Shown piece by piece: positions 37,414-50,500 of a stretch of DNA of 64,000 nt. The notes beneath the pieces were generated by a model, which made no database searches, had not been told where the DNA came from, and worked only from the letters and a program-made list of their open reading frames with translations. The stretch is from Fistularia commersonii (Eukaryota > Chordata > Actinopteri > Syngnathiformes > Fistulariidae): the NCBI GenBank assembly GCA_037954325.1, contig JBBMNZ010000014.1, forward strand, positions 12,498,956 through 12,562,955, written 5' to 3'. Numbering within the stretch: the stretch's first letter is position 1; each line of letters begins with the position of its first letter. The position numbers were made by a program, and so were the translations under genes.

Positions 37414-37427
37414 GGGGGGGGGGGGGG
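37414..37427. repeat. poly-G run of 14
   Basis: Uninterrupted G14 on the + strand within tggaGGG...attgag. Confidence 0.95.
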
Positions 37428-38194
37428 ATTGAGTTTACTAAAGTTGTAGGACTGGAAATATCAAAGTAGCTGAAAAATGGAAGGAAACCTTGCTCACACG
37501 GTTTACTGAAGTGATGAAGGACTTTGCAGATGGAAAGGTTGCTTAATCTGTCATCACTTATCTGCCATAGAGAAAATTCCTTACCAGTCATGGAAGGGAG
37601 AAAATGATGGTCATTGGAAGTGTCAGTGGAAGTGTTTCAATCAATACCTGGATTCCAACTGTCAGAAAAAAACAGGAACAGATTCATCACGTTACCAACA
37701 TTGACTGGGTCACATAGGTTAACCCAATTCTCTATTATTAATCTTGCACTTATATATCAACTGCCAAACTAGACATCACTAATACATTAATGGTGTAAAA
37801 TCAGCAAGTCTATCTTAGCACATCCAGCTGGGAAAGATAAAATCAGGATTTACCTTAAATTCATCCTCCAGACCTCCCCTGTATTGAAAAGAACAAATAT
37901 CTATATTTTTGCCATGAACAAATTAGCACTGTAAGATGAAATTAACAAATTTTTCAGCACTATAGACATCTAATTGTCAGAATACTTTGTGTTTGCTGCC
38001 TTTGATGAAATTGTTGATATTTAATCAATTATTACTTAAACATTTCATTATTGGCTCAATTACAGATAGATTAGCAGGATATACTAAGTATATTATTACC
38101 TGATATTTTACAGTAGTCTTTTAATATATCTTAACATTTACACATATAATATAACTTTTGAAAAAGTTCATACTTTCTATCTTCTTCATATAGC

Positions 38195-38565
38195 ACCTCA
38201 TCTTGAGCGCAGTGGGTAGTGCTTCTACCTCACAGTACGGAGGCCGAAGCACACGGTAAGGTCCAAAAAGAGGATCTTTCTGATTGGAGTTTGCATGTTC
38301 TCCCCCTTGTCTGTGTGGGTTTCCTTGGGGTTCTCCGCCTTCCTCCCATAGTCCAAAAACATGCAGGAGATTAATTGGAAAAAATGGGAAAATAGCCCTG
38401 AATGAGTAAGTGAGTGAATGGTTGTCTGTCTATGTATGTGGCCCTGCAATTGCCTGGCAAGCAGTCCAGCTTGTACCTCGCCTCTCGCACGATGACAGCT
38501 TGAATAGGCTCCAGCATCCCCTGTGACCCTGAGTGAAGAATAAGCGGCAGACGATGGACGGATTA
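38195..38565 (+). mobile_element. tRNA-derived SINE-like repeat
   Basis: It contains an A-box-like region (gcgcagtgggtagtgcttct), then tggagtttgcatgttctccc, tgtgtgggtttcc, gtccaaaaacatgcaggaga, gaatggttgtctgtctatgt, gataggctccagc-type words and a final ATGGACGGATTAATGAA. The whole order matches a very common fish repeat and recurs at 45895-46345. The B box is decayed here. Confidence 0.75.
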
Positions 38566-41439
38566 ATGAACTTGGCATTCATGTGAAATTGTCTCAATCA
38601 CCCCAGTTCAAGTTTATCTTTTTTTTTCTCCCTTTCCCTTGATCAAGGTCCTTTCCCTTTCAAAAACCACTGGTCAGAAACCAGCAAAGAAATAAAGGAA
38701 TAGAGGCTTCTGTACAACATGGTACTCCTACACTTCTCAACAATTCCTAATGTAAAAGTGATTTTCTGCCTATCTGGAACCCTATGGAAGCTTGGCATTC
38801 AAAGCTCTCTGGTATGTAAAAAGTAACAGCCAGTCCTTTCAGTCATGCGCAAGGTCTGATGATGAGCTACTCAAAACATGGATTAGCCTGCTATGTCATT
38901 AAACCCTCATCTGTACACAAGACCAGATGAAGTTGCTGTTGATTGATTTGGTTTGATGACTTTTTATCAGTACCTTTTACAGTAAATAGCAAACAGCCAT
39001 TCAAGAGTCATCACTAACTGTATAGTATCATTTATTTTACACTGAGCCCTTAGTCAAGATCAGCCCACAGCATAATGATCACACCAAGCTATATTAAAAT
39101 CCAACTGGGCCTGTCTGCCTGCTCAATTAATCAGAGGCTCCACATGCAGAAAATGGTCTGCTACTTATTTCTTATTTTTGTTCTCAATAATTCAAGGTTT
39201 ATTAACAACATTAAAGTAACACCATAGTCTCATTTCACGTTGTGTGCTTGAGGCCACCTGTTGTACCAATGTCTACATCTTCAGCCTCTTCACTAATGGC
39301 AACTCAGGCAAACTGGGTTGCCAATGGTTGCCATGGCTTGCCATCTCCTCAAAGAGTCCTTTTCTTCTTTCCAGGGATCTTAGATGGATGGACTAAGCTA
39401 TTATTACTTCTTTTGCAGAGTTAAACCTGGAGTTAAACCTCCAAATAAATTTTTATTTATATTATTTTTGTTCACATTCTTGAATATCCAGGTCTTACGC
39501 AGAAGTTGCATTACTATAGCTGGGGGAACATTCAAAGGCTTCCTTCTTCTCCTCGAAACTTATTGAGGTTATCTCCAAAAGATGGTATTGCATTGGGCAA
39601 ATAGCAAGGTTATGCTACCCTCAGCATACCACCCTCCTTACTGTCATATCTAGACAATTGCTGTCAAATACAATTTTGTCATTAGTGTAGCTTACAGGAT
39701 CAATTCAGGCAAATAGTTAAGCTATAAGAAACAAGTCTGTTGATGGGTAATACCATTTTTTGCCTCATATTGTGTAATGAATAAAAATAAAACTTAAAAG
39801 TATTTGCAAATACAGTGTGTAGTCAAATGAAATAACCACATTTAGATGCATGCTTCATGATGTCCCCATAATGTCAACAAAATGTAACATTTCAAACATC
39901 ACAACAACTATATTTATTCTAATACATTTTCCTTAGCCTCTTGTAATGTCTATGTTTGTTTTACTTACTTAGAAATAATACTTTCTTATACGCTAATACT
40001 TATTTAGAAGTAATTCATATTTTGCATTGATTAATTTGATAATAATATGTATGGATGATAAACACGACTATGTTTGCTCTTAAGTTAAATTGCCTGTTCC
40101 ACCTCATTCATAGGCATAACTCTTCTTAATACACTTCTCTCAGGGTTGCTTTGGACATGCCAATATATCAAGATGCTTTTGATGCAAATCTTTAGATAAC
40201 ATGAAGATCATTCTGTACACCTTGCTGGAGACATATCATTCATCTTGCCAAAAAATATTATTTGGAATGCGTTATTTGGAATGTGAGCAGTTCTGTTTAT
40301 CAAGGTTTGCTTGTCATTTTCCCCATAATTGTCTTTCAATATTGGAGACCAAGGCTGCGACAAAAGCTGTCACATAAAGAAGAAAGATGAGTTGACAAAA
40401 GTTTTTTCCCATTTGATTTCATACTCAAAAATGATTAGGTTAATAAATCAGGTTGCAATTTTGCTTGTAGCCAATTTATCAATTTACCAATTTAACTATT
40501 GTAGGGAGTCACGAATTTTGGGGTTTATGTTGATGCTTGTTTTATGTGTGATTTGGGGGTTGTAGTTTTGTGGGTGCAGTTTGGGGTGCAATAAGTTCTG
40601 TTTTATTTTTATTTTATTTTATTTTTTTTACTGGAATTGAATGGGAGCAGTTGTATTGCAGGCTTGTGTGGCGTGGCTGTGGCCAACAACAGCTATTGCT
40701 CATCAAACAGATGTTTTACCGTCACCTGTGTGTTTCCCTGACTAAAACGCAACACTTTGCATATTTTGTAAAACATATGAAAAACACAGTTCAGTTATGA
40801 TGGCTCAAATTTTAAAGGTTAATAGGGCCTCAGATATTAATGATATCATGGACTAATTGAACAATTTATAACCACACTGATAACTTTGAAGATCAGGTTA
40901 TTATCAGTTCAAGAATATGAGAGGAGTTGCAGAAAGCAACAACAGCAACAAGTTGGAAACCACAGAATATTTTTGCCTGCAAAATGTATTCATGATGTGC
41001 TGATACGTTATGAACTGTTCAGGCTTTTTAGACCATTTGGTGAGATTGCGTTCTGTCCTGAGTCAAAACACTGAAGAAGTGTTTGTTGTTTTTATGGTCT
41101 ACAAACCTGGAATGATTCCCCCAAAGAAGGTCCCTGTCTCAGTTTTTTTTTTTTTAATTTGGGATTATTTGGAATTATTATTTCTTTTTATTGCCTGTTT
41201 TTTTAACGACAATCAAATATGGGACTCCTTATGCTTTTAAAACTCTGCAGTTCAACTTGATATTTACCTGTTTATCTTATCTTATGTTTTCCTTTTATAT
41301 GTGAGATGCAAAATTCTAATATCACAGTGAATACTTTGATTTGTTTTTTACATTTATGTCTTTTCTTTATTTATGTTCTGTGTTTATTATTTGTAATGTC
41401 TCATGGCTGTGTGGTCATGCTTAACTGCCAAACTTTACG
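38566..41439. other. non-coding stretch upstream of ctnnbl1
   Basis: AT-rich. No gene or named element. Low-complexity (TTTTA)n at about 40600-40630. Confidence 0.5.
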
Positions 41440-41567
41440 ACAGCTCCTCACAACGACAACCAACAAACCGTTTTACGGCATGCATGTGTCGCGCCGGGTA
41501 TAAGCAGAAGGAAACGCGCCTATTTGTTTCCGAGGATTTGTACTTTTGCATATTATAACCCAGAGAA
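41440..41567 (+). promoter_or_regulatory. ctnnbl1: ctnnbl1 promoter-proximal / 5' UTR region
   Basis: The 130 bases before the ATG form a local CpG-rich patch in otherwise AT-rich DNA (gtcgcgccggg, aaacgcgcc, cgaggatt). No canonical TATA box sits at a clear distance; gtataagcag at 41499 is a weak candidate. The transcription start cannot be fixed from sequence alone. The pattern fits a TATA-less housekeeping promoter, as expected for a splicing-factor gene. Confidence 0.5.
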
Positions 41568-41597
41568 ATGGATGTTGGAGAGCTCCTAAGTTACCAG
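41568..41597 (+). CDS. ctnnbl1: ctnnbl1 coding exon 1
   Basis: Ten codons, MDVGELLSYQ, identical to the start of vertebrate CTNNBL1 as I recall it. The ATG has G at -3 and G at +4, a good vertebrate start context. The exon ends CAG and is followed by the donor GTGACG; phase 0. Confidence 0.95.
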
Positions 41598-44500
41598 GTG
41601 ACGTCGGATTGTGCTCACTTTTATTTAATAACGTCTAATCGAGCCGCCCATCATTTATCCAGTGATCATTTCCAGTTTATGATACTGGCAGTAGTTATCG
41701 ATGTACGCAAGCATGCAGGATTTTGTCAAGCCCCGAAGTTTACTTGGTCGCGTATTTTAAAATATCACCTCTCTATCATGTGCTTTATGTGGTAGTATGC
41801 GAAAAGGTGCGGTTATCTTAACATATCTCTTAATAGTATTTATCATTAGATACCCTGGGTAGCTAACGAACTAGCTAAACATGTCACTGCAGGTGAAGTG
41901 CCATATATATAACTTGTGCCCATAATAGAACTCAAATACGTAAAAATATATCTGGTTACCTGGAAGAGAATTGCCCACTCTAAGTTATAATGTAGTTTAT
42001 ATGCCTACGATGTTAAAGTTTTTCTTTACATTTTAATCAGTCTTCGTGAAAAGTGTCCCAAACCAAAGTGGTATTGTTTAGTGGTCTATTCATACACTCC
42101 ATATTACATGGGCAAAAGTATTTGCCAATTGTTTAGTGTTTATTCTCATTCAGATGAGTGTTGCCCGGTATAGTTATTATTGTTATTCGCTCTTCATTGC
42201 TGAATGAGCAGTGATGGAGCATCCTTTTGTTAATGCAAGAGAGTATAATGTCCAAAACTTGTCGAGTGTGCTTGACAGTGTTCCCTTTCCTGGAAATATG
42301 AAGAGCACTGTCCATGCAGAGACTTGGCCAATCGATGGCGTGGTTCTTAGGAACCTTGTATTGTGAATGTCAACATGTTCACATCCTTTTTGATGAACCA
42401 GCTTGATAGAATCAAACTGATGTCAATGAAAATAAGCAGTGTCATGGGAAGTAATTGACAATGAACTAAATGGACCCAAGTTGATTGTTGTGTGCTTGCT
42501 AAAAAAGGAAAAAAAAAATGAAAAGAATGGCTCACCAGATGCTCCACTTATATAGAACAGACCATAAACCAGAAAACTGAAATATAGAGCCTTACAATAA
42601 AGACTGAAGCAACTCAGGTGCTCAAGTCAAAGTCAGAAAGGAACATTGTCAAAGACATCACGACTTGAAGTGTTTCTTGTCCTTGGTAAAAGATGTATAT
42701 GCCAATCTTAAAGTAACCTAATATTGTCCATTTAAGAATCATGGGTGGCCTCTCTGATCTATTTCTCACATATTTATTCATTATAAAAAGTCTTTAATCA
42801 ATCGTGATTTAGATTTTAAAAGCAACTTTTTTTTAATTTTTTCACCTCATGATATAAAAGTTAGTCTTAGGCAATACACACATCTATATAATACCATCAG
42901 ACATATTGTCAAAGATGGATAATACCTGGAATGGGTCAGTCTCTCTGCTGCGCTGTAGTCAACCATAACTCCACCTATATGCCAATTTCTGATCTTTAAT
43001 CAGCCTTAGTTGTTTAGAAAGGCAATACAATTTGTATTAACTAGATGCTAAATCTATGCTCGAGCTTAGTATTTCACCAGTTAGCCGATCAATGGTCTTT
43101 ATTCCTGTTTGTCACATTTTTTTTGAGCTGATTATATATATAAATAATATTCCTTAAATATTTATTTTGATTGTCAGCCTGATAGAGGAGCGACACGTCC
43201 CCGAGAGGAGGATGGAGGAGCAGCAGCAGGAGATGAAGAAGTCAGAGTGGCGAAGCTGCAGAGGGTGCATGGTGGCAGGGAGATGAGCAGGCACAGAGAG
43301 GCAATGGCAGCGGGAGGAGGAGGAGGAGGAGGTGGTGGTGGTGGTGGTGGTGAAGGAGGTGTTGATATGAAAGACCCTGATGAGATGACTGGTGACAGGA
43401 AAAAGATCCTAGAGAAGCTCATGGATCAGGATGAAGAAGAACCTGAGGTCGGTGAAAATGTTATATTTTATATATTATATTTACTTGTAATAATTTGTCC
43501 ACAGAACGTCTTGGCTATTTAGTGTAATTACTCTCCGAGCTTTAGCTTATAAATGATTTCAACAGTCACTAGTCTCAGTGTGATAAAAATCAGCTTTAGC
43601 TTTTTGTCACGGTTGTGAAAAAAATGTAAAAATAGTCTACAATTGAATTCTCGAAAAGTTAATGATGAATTAATGTTTGCAGATCAGGCATAGGCACTGC
43701 AGCACCAAATGATATATTCAGTGAAAATCCACAAGGAACTTGCATATATAGAGTATTATACCAAAATGAAAGTTTAAAAAGGAGCACTTAGCAGCTAATC
43801 CAATCGTAGTGCTGCTGTGTTCCTCATTGTTAATCATGTAAGATTTGTGTAACCTGCCATTATCTGTCATAATTACATATACGCTTTTATGGCAATGGGA
43901 ATTCAAACAAGTTGCCTTTTCAATTAATCATTCTTAAGATTCATTCTGTTTGACGAAAAATTCTTGCTAGTATCGAACTGCAGCCATAAGTGGGTGGACC
44001 TCATCTCTATGTGTTAGTGATGTAGCCTCTGCTTCAGTACGAGGCCTTTTCTCGCTCTTTATGTCTTTATTTTCATTGTTTCCTCCTTGCTGCTTCTCTG
44101 CTGAACTATTCAAACAGGCTGAGCCGGTGGATGAAAGTTCAGTGAAGAAGATGATACTGACCTTTGAGAAAAGGTCATACAAAAACCAGGAACTTAGGAT
44201 AAAGTTCCCAGAAAACCCTGAGAAGTAAGATACTTATGAGAGTACATTTAGCATTTTTTTTTTTTACAATTCTTCGTGATTTTCGTTCTTAAAATGCTTA
44301 CAACTGTTTTTCAGACATATACCCGATTGCATGATAACTCTGTTCTATTGTTCGTGAGAGCATTACTTTTATTCATGAGTCAGCATTTAATGACTGATTT
44401 CTATCTGCCATTGGTTTGCATTGATCGGATGTTAACACGCATTTTTGTTTGTGTAATCAGGTTTATGGAGTCAGAGCTGGATCTGAATGATATTATCCAG

Positions 44501-47500
44501 GAAATGCACGTTATTGCCACAATGCCAGACCTTTACCACCTGCTGGTAGAACTCAACTCTGTTCATTCACTGCTTGGCCTCCTCAGTCATGAGAACACTG
44601 ATATCCTTCCATGTGCTGTCATCATACAATGAAAGGAAATTTGGAAACACAAGTCTGTTAATTTTGTGTATCAACAATGAAATAATGCAGTTATGGGGCA
44701 CTAAACAACAATAGTTAAATATAATCCATGTCTCATATGACATGTATAGATGTAAAAACACCAAGATAACTTGGTGAAATTGCAAGATTTAATAGAATCT
44801 GGTTTCCAGGTAATGAAGATGGCTTCTGAAGTTCATGAGCTCTCATTTTTTCTTTTAATAGATGTGTATCATGATTAGAAAGTAATGGACAACAAGGAAA
44901 GGGACTTGGACACAATATTAGCTCCTATTTTTTGTAATTGGTTTTGCTTATATTAAGTTTAAATATAAAGAGCCTGTACAAACAAGGAAAAATTAGAGGA
45001 CACACTGAAAATTAAGAGAAAGAAAAATAAATCAATTATTTATCGTTGATTCCACCTTTCATGTAGTTGGAGACGCAGCAGGGCTTGTGGTTGATAATGA
45101 AGTGACTGCATGATAAAAACATCAGTAGATTAATGGTTAAATTATCATATAAATTGCAATTGTTATGGTAATTGCATCTAATTCATTGTAAAATTATTTC
45201 AAGAATGTAAGAGGATGAATTGGTAAAAATGCTGACAAAAATTGATGAAGTGGTATCTCTGTATCAAAAACTATATCTGTCTCCCCATTAACTCACCAAC
45301 ATGAAGTTATTGTCCTAAGCCCATCTCACATGTCGCCATCGCAGTGGTTGACCTGCTGCAGGAGCTGACAGACATTGACACACTGCATGAAAGTGAAGAG
45401 GGAGCTGAGGTCCTCATTGATGCTCTGGTAAGTTCAGGATTCACTTTAGTCAGATAATATTAATTAACTAGTTCTTAGTTGCATGTATAATTAAATTCTG
45501 AGATCTGGTCTTCATATCAGGTAAGTGGATATTTTGCCTTTAGCCCATATGATCACATCAAAAGCCAAACTCCAAGAATCATGAAGTCTTGTTCGATCTG
45601 TCGGCTAATTTGCCTTTTTTAATTTTTTTTTTTCCCCCTCAGCTTCAGAAACACCCTCCTTGATGTTAATTATCAGATATTGTGATAGACTGGCCTATTA
45701 TGGATAGCACTGTGCAGAATATACAGCATTATAAGAAGGTTATTTGATTTTTTTTTTCCTCATTTGTTTGTTGTTTATGGTAATTGGTTAATAATGGTAA
45801 GGAAGTCATTGCTGACTATTTTTATTAAATTCTTCAACTACATGTAAAGGAATTCTCAAAAATCAAATAGACATCTTTACAAATTATATCCCAACACCAA
45901 CAGTTGGCATGGTGGTGCACCGGTTAGCGCTTCTGCCTCATAGCACTGAGGACCTGGTTTGATTCTCGCAAGAGGCTTAGTGTGTTTTGTCAGTGTCTGC
46001 TTGGGTTTCATCTCCAGTTTCATGAAAACATGCAAGAGGTTAATGGGAATAAATTGGAAAAATTGCCCAGATGTGTGAATGAGGGAGTGACTTGTTGTCT
46101 GTCTCTATACAGTGGGGCAAAAAAGTATTTAGTGATAATGTCTCTCATAGTTGAAGTGTACCTATGATGAAAATTACAGGCCACTCTCATCTTTTCAAGT
46201 GGGAGAACTTGCACATTTGGAGGCTGGCTAAATCCTTTTTTGCCCCACTGTATGTGGCCTCCTTGATTAGTCAAGGGTTTATCCTGCTGCTTGCCCAATC
46301 ACTGCTGGGATAGGCTCCAGCAAGGTGGAAAGTGAGGAGCTCCAAAGAAAAACCATAAACATATTCTTGGATTAATTTTTACTACAGTAAATTGGCAATA
46401 TACAGTATTTGCGCATGAATGATTTTCTCATTGAAATAATGAAATTAAAGTAACATCTTGAATTAAAAGTATCAGTTGGGTTTTGCTTCTGTGGCTAGGA
46501 GGTTCGTGCTTGTCAAAAACAATAGAACACAGGAAAAAAATAAATGTAGTGTCTGTGATTTGGCTCTGCTGGGGTAAGACATTAGATCAGTGGCTTTGAA
46601 ACACCCTGAGGAAATAAGGTTTATATAAACATAGCCCATTTACCAATTAATGGAGTGACATGCCTCTTTACAGCAACTTTCAAGGGAAATGGTTTATGGG
46701 CAGGTAGGGTTGTATGAATCCATTTGTCTCTTCCCTTTGCTGTAAATGCCTCCAAATCCTGGCCTTGTTGTTAGAAGGCCAGGTGGTATCCTTGATAAGA
46801 TAAATCAAAATGATCCACAGCGTCTCTGGTGGCTCATAAATCTTTGTCGACAGTCTGTCTTTTTTCATCTGTAATAGTACTTTTATCCAGTCGGCACCCT
46901 GCGAGCTCCGTTTGATTATGATTTTCCAATCTCGACTTGACTGATAACACTTGAACATGTTCGGAGACTCAGACAAACACCAGACTTCTCTGCAAAATGG
47001 AGCCTTGCCATCATACCAGTATTTTTTTCATATTCAACTTCCTCCATCCCATTTCACTATGTCATGATTTTTGTTCTCTTTCCTCCTAAAATATTGTTTC
47101 AAAATATAAAAGTGTGCATTTGATTGACAAACTTCTAAAACAATATTCTAGAACACTTTCAAATGAATGATACAAAAATGATAAAGGGTGAGAAATTTGT
47201 TTAAACCCATATGCTGAACCACAAACCCGGCATGTGGTACAAATCTATGTTAAATGAATGGACATTTGATGGCCTTGTATATACTAAAATATTGTACTAC
47301 TCGCCAAATAACCAGTGCAAATGTTGTCAAATATTGATGAAAGGTGTTACTTTCAGTTCTAATTTCCAGCATTTACAAATAGAAAGCACAGTTTTAAAGT
47401 AATTTGAAGTGTGTTGTCTACAAAATAAAATGTATTTTTGATGTGATTCTGTCAGGTAAGCACTCATGGATGAAGGAAATATTTCATCTGAGGCAGACCT

Positions 47501-50500
47501 GGCTTTGTCATTAGATTTAGAAAAAAACAGTTCTCAACCAAACTTCTTTTATGTGTGTAGTTGGAGGGCCAGGTGGTTGCCTTGCTGGTGCAGAATATGG
47601 AGCGGCTAGATGAACAGATGAAAGAGGAGGCTGATGGTATCTATAACACACTAGGTAAGGTGATCTACAGGTACTTGAAGAAATGTACAATCACTAACAG
47701 CCAAAGTTATGTTCTCAACATGGTCTTCAAAAGATATTCTTGCTATTCATTAGTCTCTTTTAAGTGCTATATTTCATTAAAATATATATTTAAAATGTGT
47801 TGAAGATTGGATCCACTGGTAAGAGATCCTGTTAGTGCACAATACACAGCATGTTCTGTAAGGGGAGAGAAAATTATTGGGATATGTTATGGTGTCCAGA
47901 AAAAGAAAAAAAGAACGTATCCCAGTTTCGTATTAGAGCATGACCTGTGCCTTTTCTCAGTCTCAAATAGAATCTGAAGTTGTTTTATAGATTCTGATGG
48001 GATGAGCAAGTAAGCTGAGTCACAGGTTTACACTGATTTGGGGAAAAAAAGCAGGCGTCTTACAACCATCCATATGCTGCTTGGTAGGAGATTGAATTAA
48101 GTGAAGAAGTGCCTTGAACTTTATGTCAGGGAACTATTATCAAACTTTGTAAGCCTTTACAGTTCAGCGTTCTCTTTCGATACTTTTTAATAAAGTAATC
48201 CGCTGAAGTGGATAGTTTCCATTGTTGTACATTGATATATAGTCACCATTTTTGCTATGTCTATTTTTCATGTTGGGTGGATTTTTCTTAATCTCTAGAT
48301 GGTACTGCCGCATAAAATGACAGAAAATAGTCAGATGGATGTAGAAACAGGGATTTGAGGTGGTGTTTCCTTTTTTCCCATGACCAGTTACTCAACTCAG
48401 TTGTTGCTTAGTGTTCAGAATGCTGAATATGCAGTACAGCTCCTGATAGTTTTGGGATTGTTAGGTAGCTAATTTTTTACATTAGCTAAATGAACAGGTA
48501 GAAGAGAGCCATTTGCTCTACACAGGTTTGTTGACATGTTGTGGTAGTGCTTGATGAGCCAGGGAGTTTCAAAAATAGGAAATCACCATTACCAAAAATA
48601 TATTCTTGGTCGTAATGAATAAAGTATTCAAAAGAAGACAAACTTACTATGTAGGCTGTTTCATTGATGTTAATACTGCTGTTCTGAAGCAAATTCTCCA
48701 ATATGTACCATGATGGTTACAAATAGTGTAATCTGGGCGAGAGAAACTCAATTCTTTGGGGAAAAAAATATTATAAATAATGGTGTTGAGATTGTTTTTG
48801 TTTTTTCATGAAATCATGCAGCTGTCTGACCTGTCAAAAAATTCATTGTTTCATAGGACATATTTTAGGGACCAGTGTATTATCTTAGTATGCTTCATCA
48901 GTATGGTCACATCAAAACTCAGTGCTGTGACTAACTTTGCAACTTCTGCACTATTTATTTTAATCCTGGACAAAAGTAGCACAGCTGCCTATATACCTTT
49001 TAAACTACTAATCAAAAGTTCTATCTAAATACCAAACACTTGAAAATACAACAGCCTGATAAGAGCTACATCCAGTGGTATTTTTTTTTTCCTCCCATAA
49101 AGAGCCTCCGGGTCTACATTGTAACAGTTAATCAAAATACTTTGGCTTCTTTATGACTTCTTTGTTTAGATGAAACTGTACAACCAGAATTAATGTTTAT
49201 CTTGTTTATTTATCCAGTTAATTTATTTTGAACTGGAGGGTAATTTATAGTTTCAGTCAATTGTCAATTTTCAGGTCATCCCTTGAACAGTATTGGTATA
49301 CATTCTACTTTGAAATCTGTTTTACAATGATGTTATGTTACCGTCAGCCCTGTTTCTCAGAGCAACCAAGGACTTTACCATGACACAGACAGCGGACAGC
49401 AGGCAAATGTCAGTGACTAGTTAAAAACAATAAGCCTCACTAAGCAGGAGAACGGCTAGGTATTTCTGTCCAGCAACAATGAAGACCAAAACAAATTTAT
49501 TGAATGTGGCATTAAGTAAAATGTACTTCACCAATCAGTAATAATACCCATGTCTTTTATTCTAGTTTTGTTGTAATGCAGATGTGGCCGCATATTTCTC
49601 TTGTCTCGAAGGCTATGTTTTACCCATATTTGTGGTCATTGCCTGAAGGATTAAACTCTAATTAGAGGGTTCAAAGTTAACAATTTCAGCAAAACCGAAG
49701 CTTAATTTCAGAGAAGGTCTAAATCAAGGGGCAAATACTCAAACTCAAAAAAATGTTAACTATGGGAGGTCAGACACTTACTGAAAGTTGTCAGTTCAGC
49801 TTATAGGATGGGTGTCATTGAATTGAAAGCAAGAGGTTTGAATTAGAGCATTTCTGATGAAACTCATGCAATTATAGTATGTTATTACACTTTTTTTGCC
49901 ATAGTATGGGTGAATTTGTAGTTTTTATGTAAGATAAATTTCTAGTCAAGAATATGAGGTTTATAACCAGGGGGAGCTGGATAAGAAGACCCAAAAGGTT
50001 GGACATTTTTTATCTGCATTTCATGCATTTTTGAGATCAGCAATATTAGTTCCATCATTATACATGATCATAATCTTTCTCTGACAATTTAAAAGGTGAT
50101 AAGAGGTCATTTTTTCATTGCATATTTGACTCACTCTGTAGATACTAAGGCATCATCATTCATCAGCATGACAAATTCTTTCTGCAGAACACTGAGTCCC
50201 CCAACTAATTTATATTACAGTCATTGATTAAGTCTGCTATTTAATTTCTGTTAATTTTGTTATCATTATACAGTTTATATGAGTTGAAATTAATTTGTTT
50301 TGTCTTTTCAATGCATTAAGAAATCTTTCTCTTCATTTCTGCAACCACTCTTTTTACCACCTTCATAGGGACACTAAATGTGTTTCCATGTAAGTCTGGT
50401 GAACCAATTTGGGGATTTTTAAAAACGAATGAAACAACAAAGAAAATAATGACCAAAATATGCGTTAGACTAATATAAGGGAGTTTTGGCACTCTTTCAT

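Larger units (their letters stand above)
34700..38194. other. non-coding stretch other than items listed
   Basis: Apart from the 35208 frame, the 36640 motif cluster and the G run, nothing was recognised. Confidence 0.45.

Noticed and set aside
43174..43422. Proline-rich minus-strand frame
   Set aside because: Antisense of ctnnbl1 exon 2 (poly-Gly read backwards).
43448..43460. Donor GTGAAA four bases beyond the chosen exon 2 end
   Set aside because: It would shift the frame and give a stop immediately at the start of exon 3.
44601..44632. Continuation of ctnnbl1 exon 4 as DILPCAVIIQ and stop
   Set aside because: Intron sequence; the family continues NTDV-IAVVDLLQ, recovered by AT-AC splicing.
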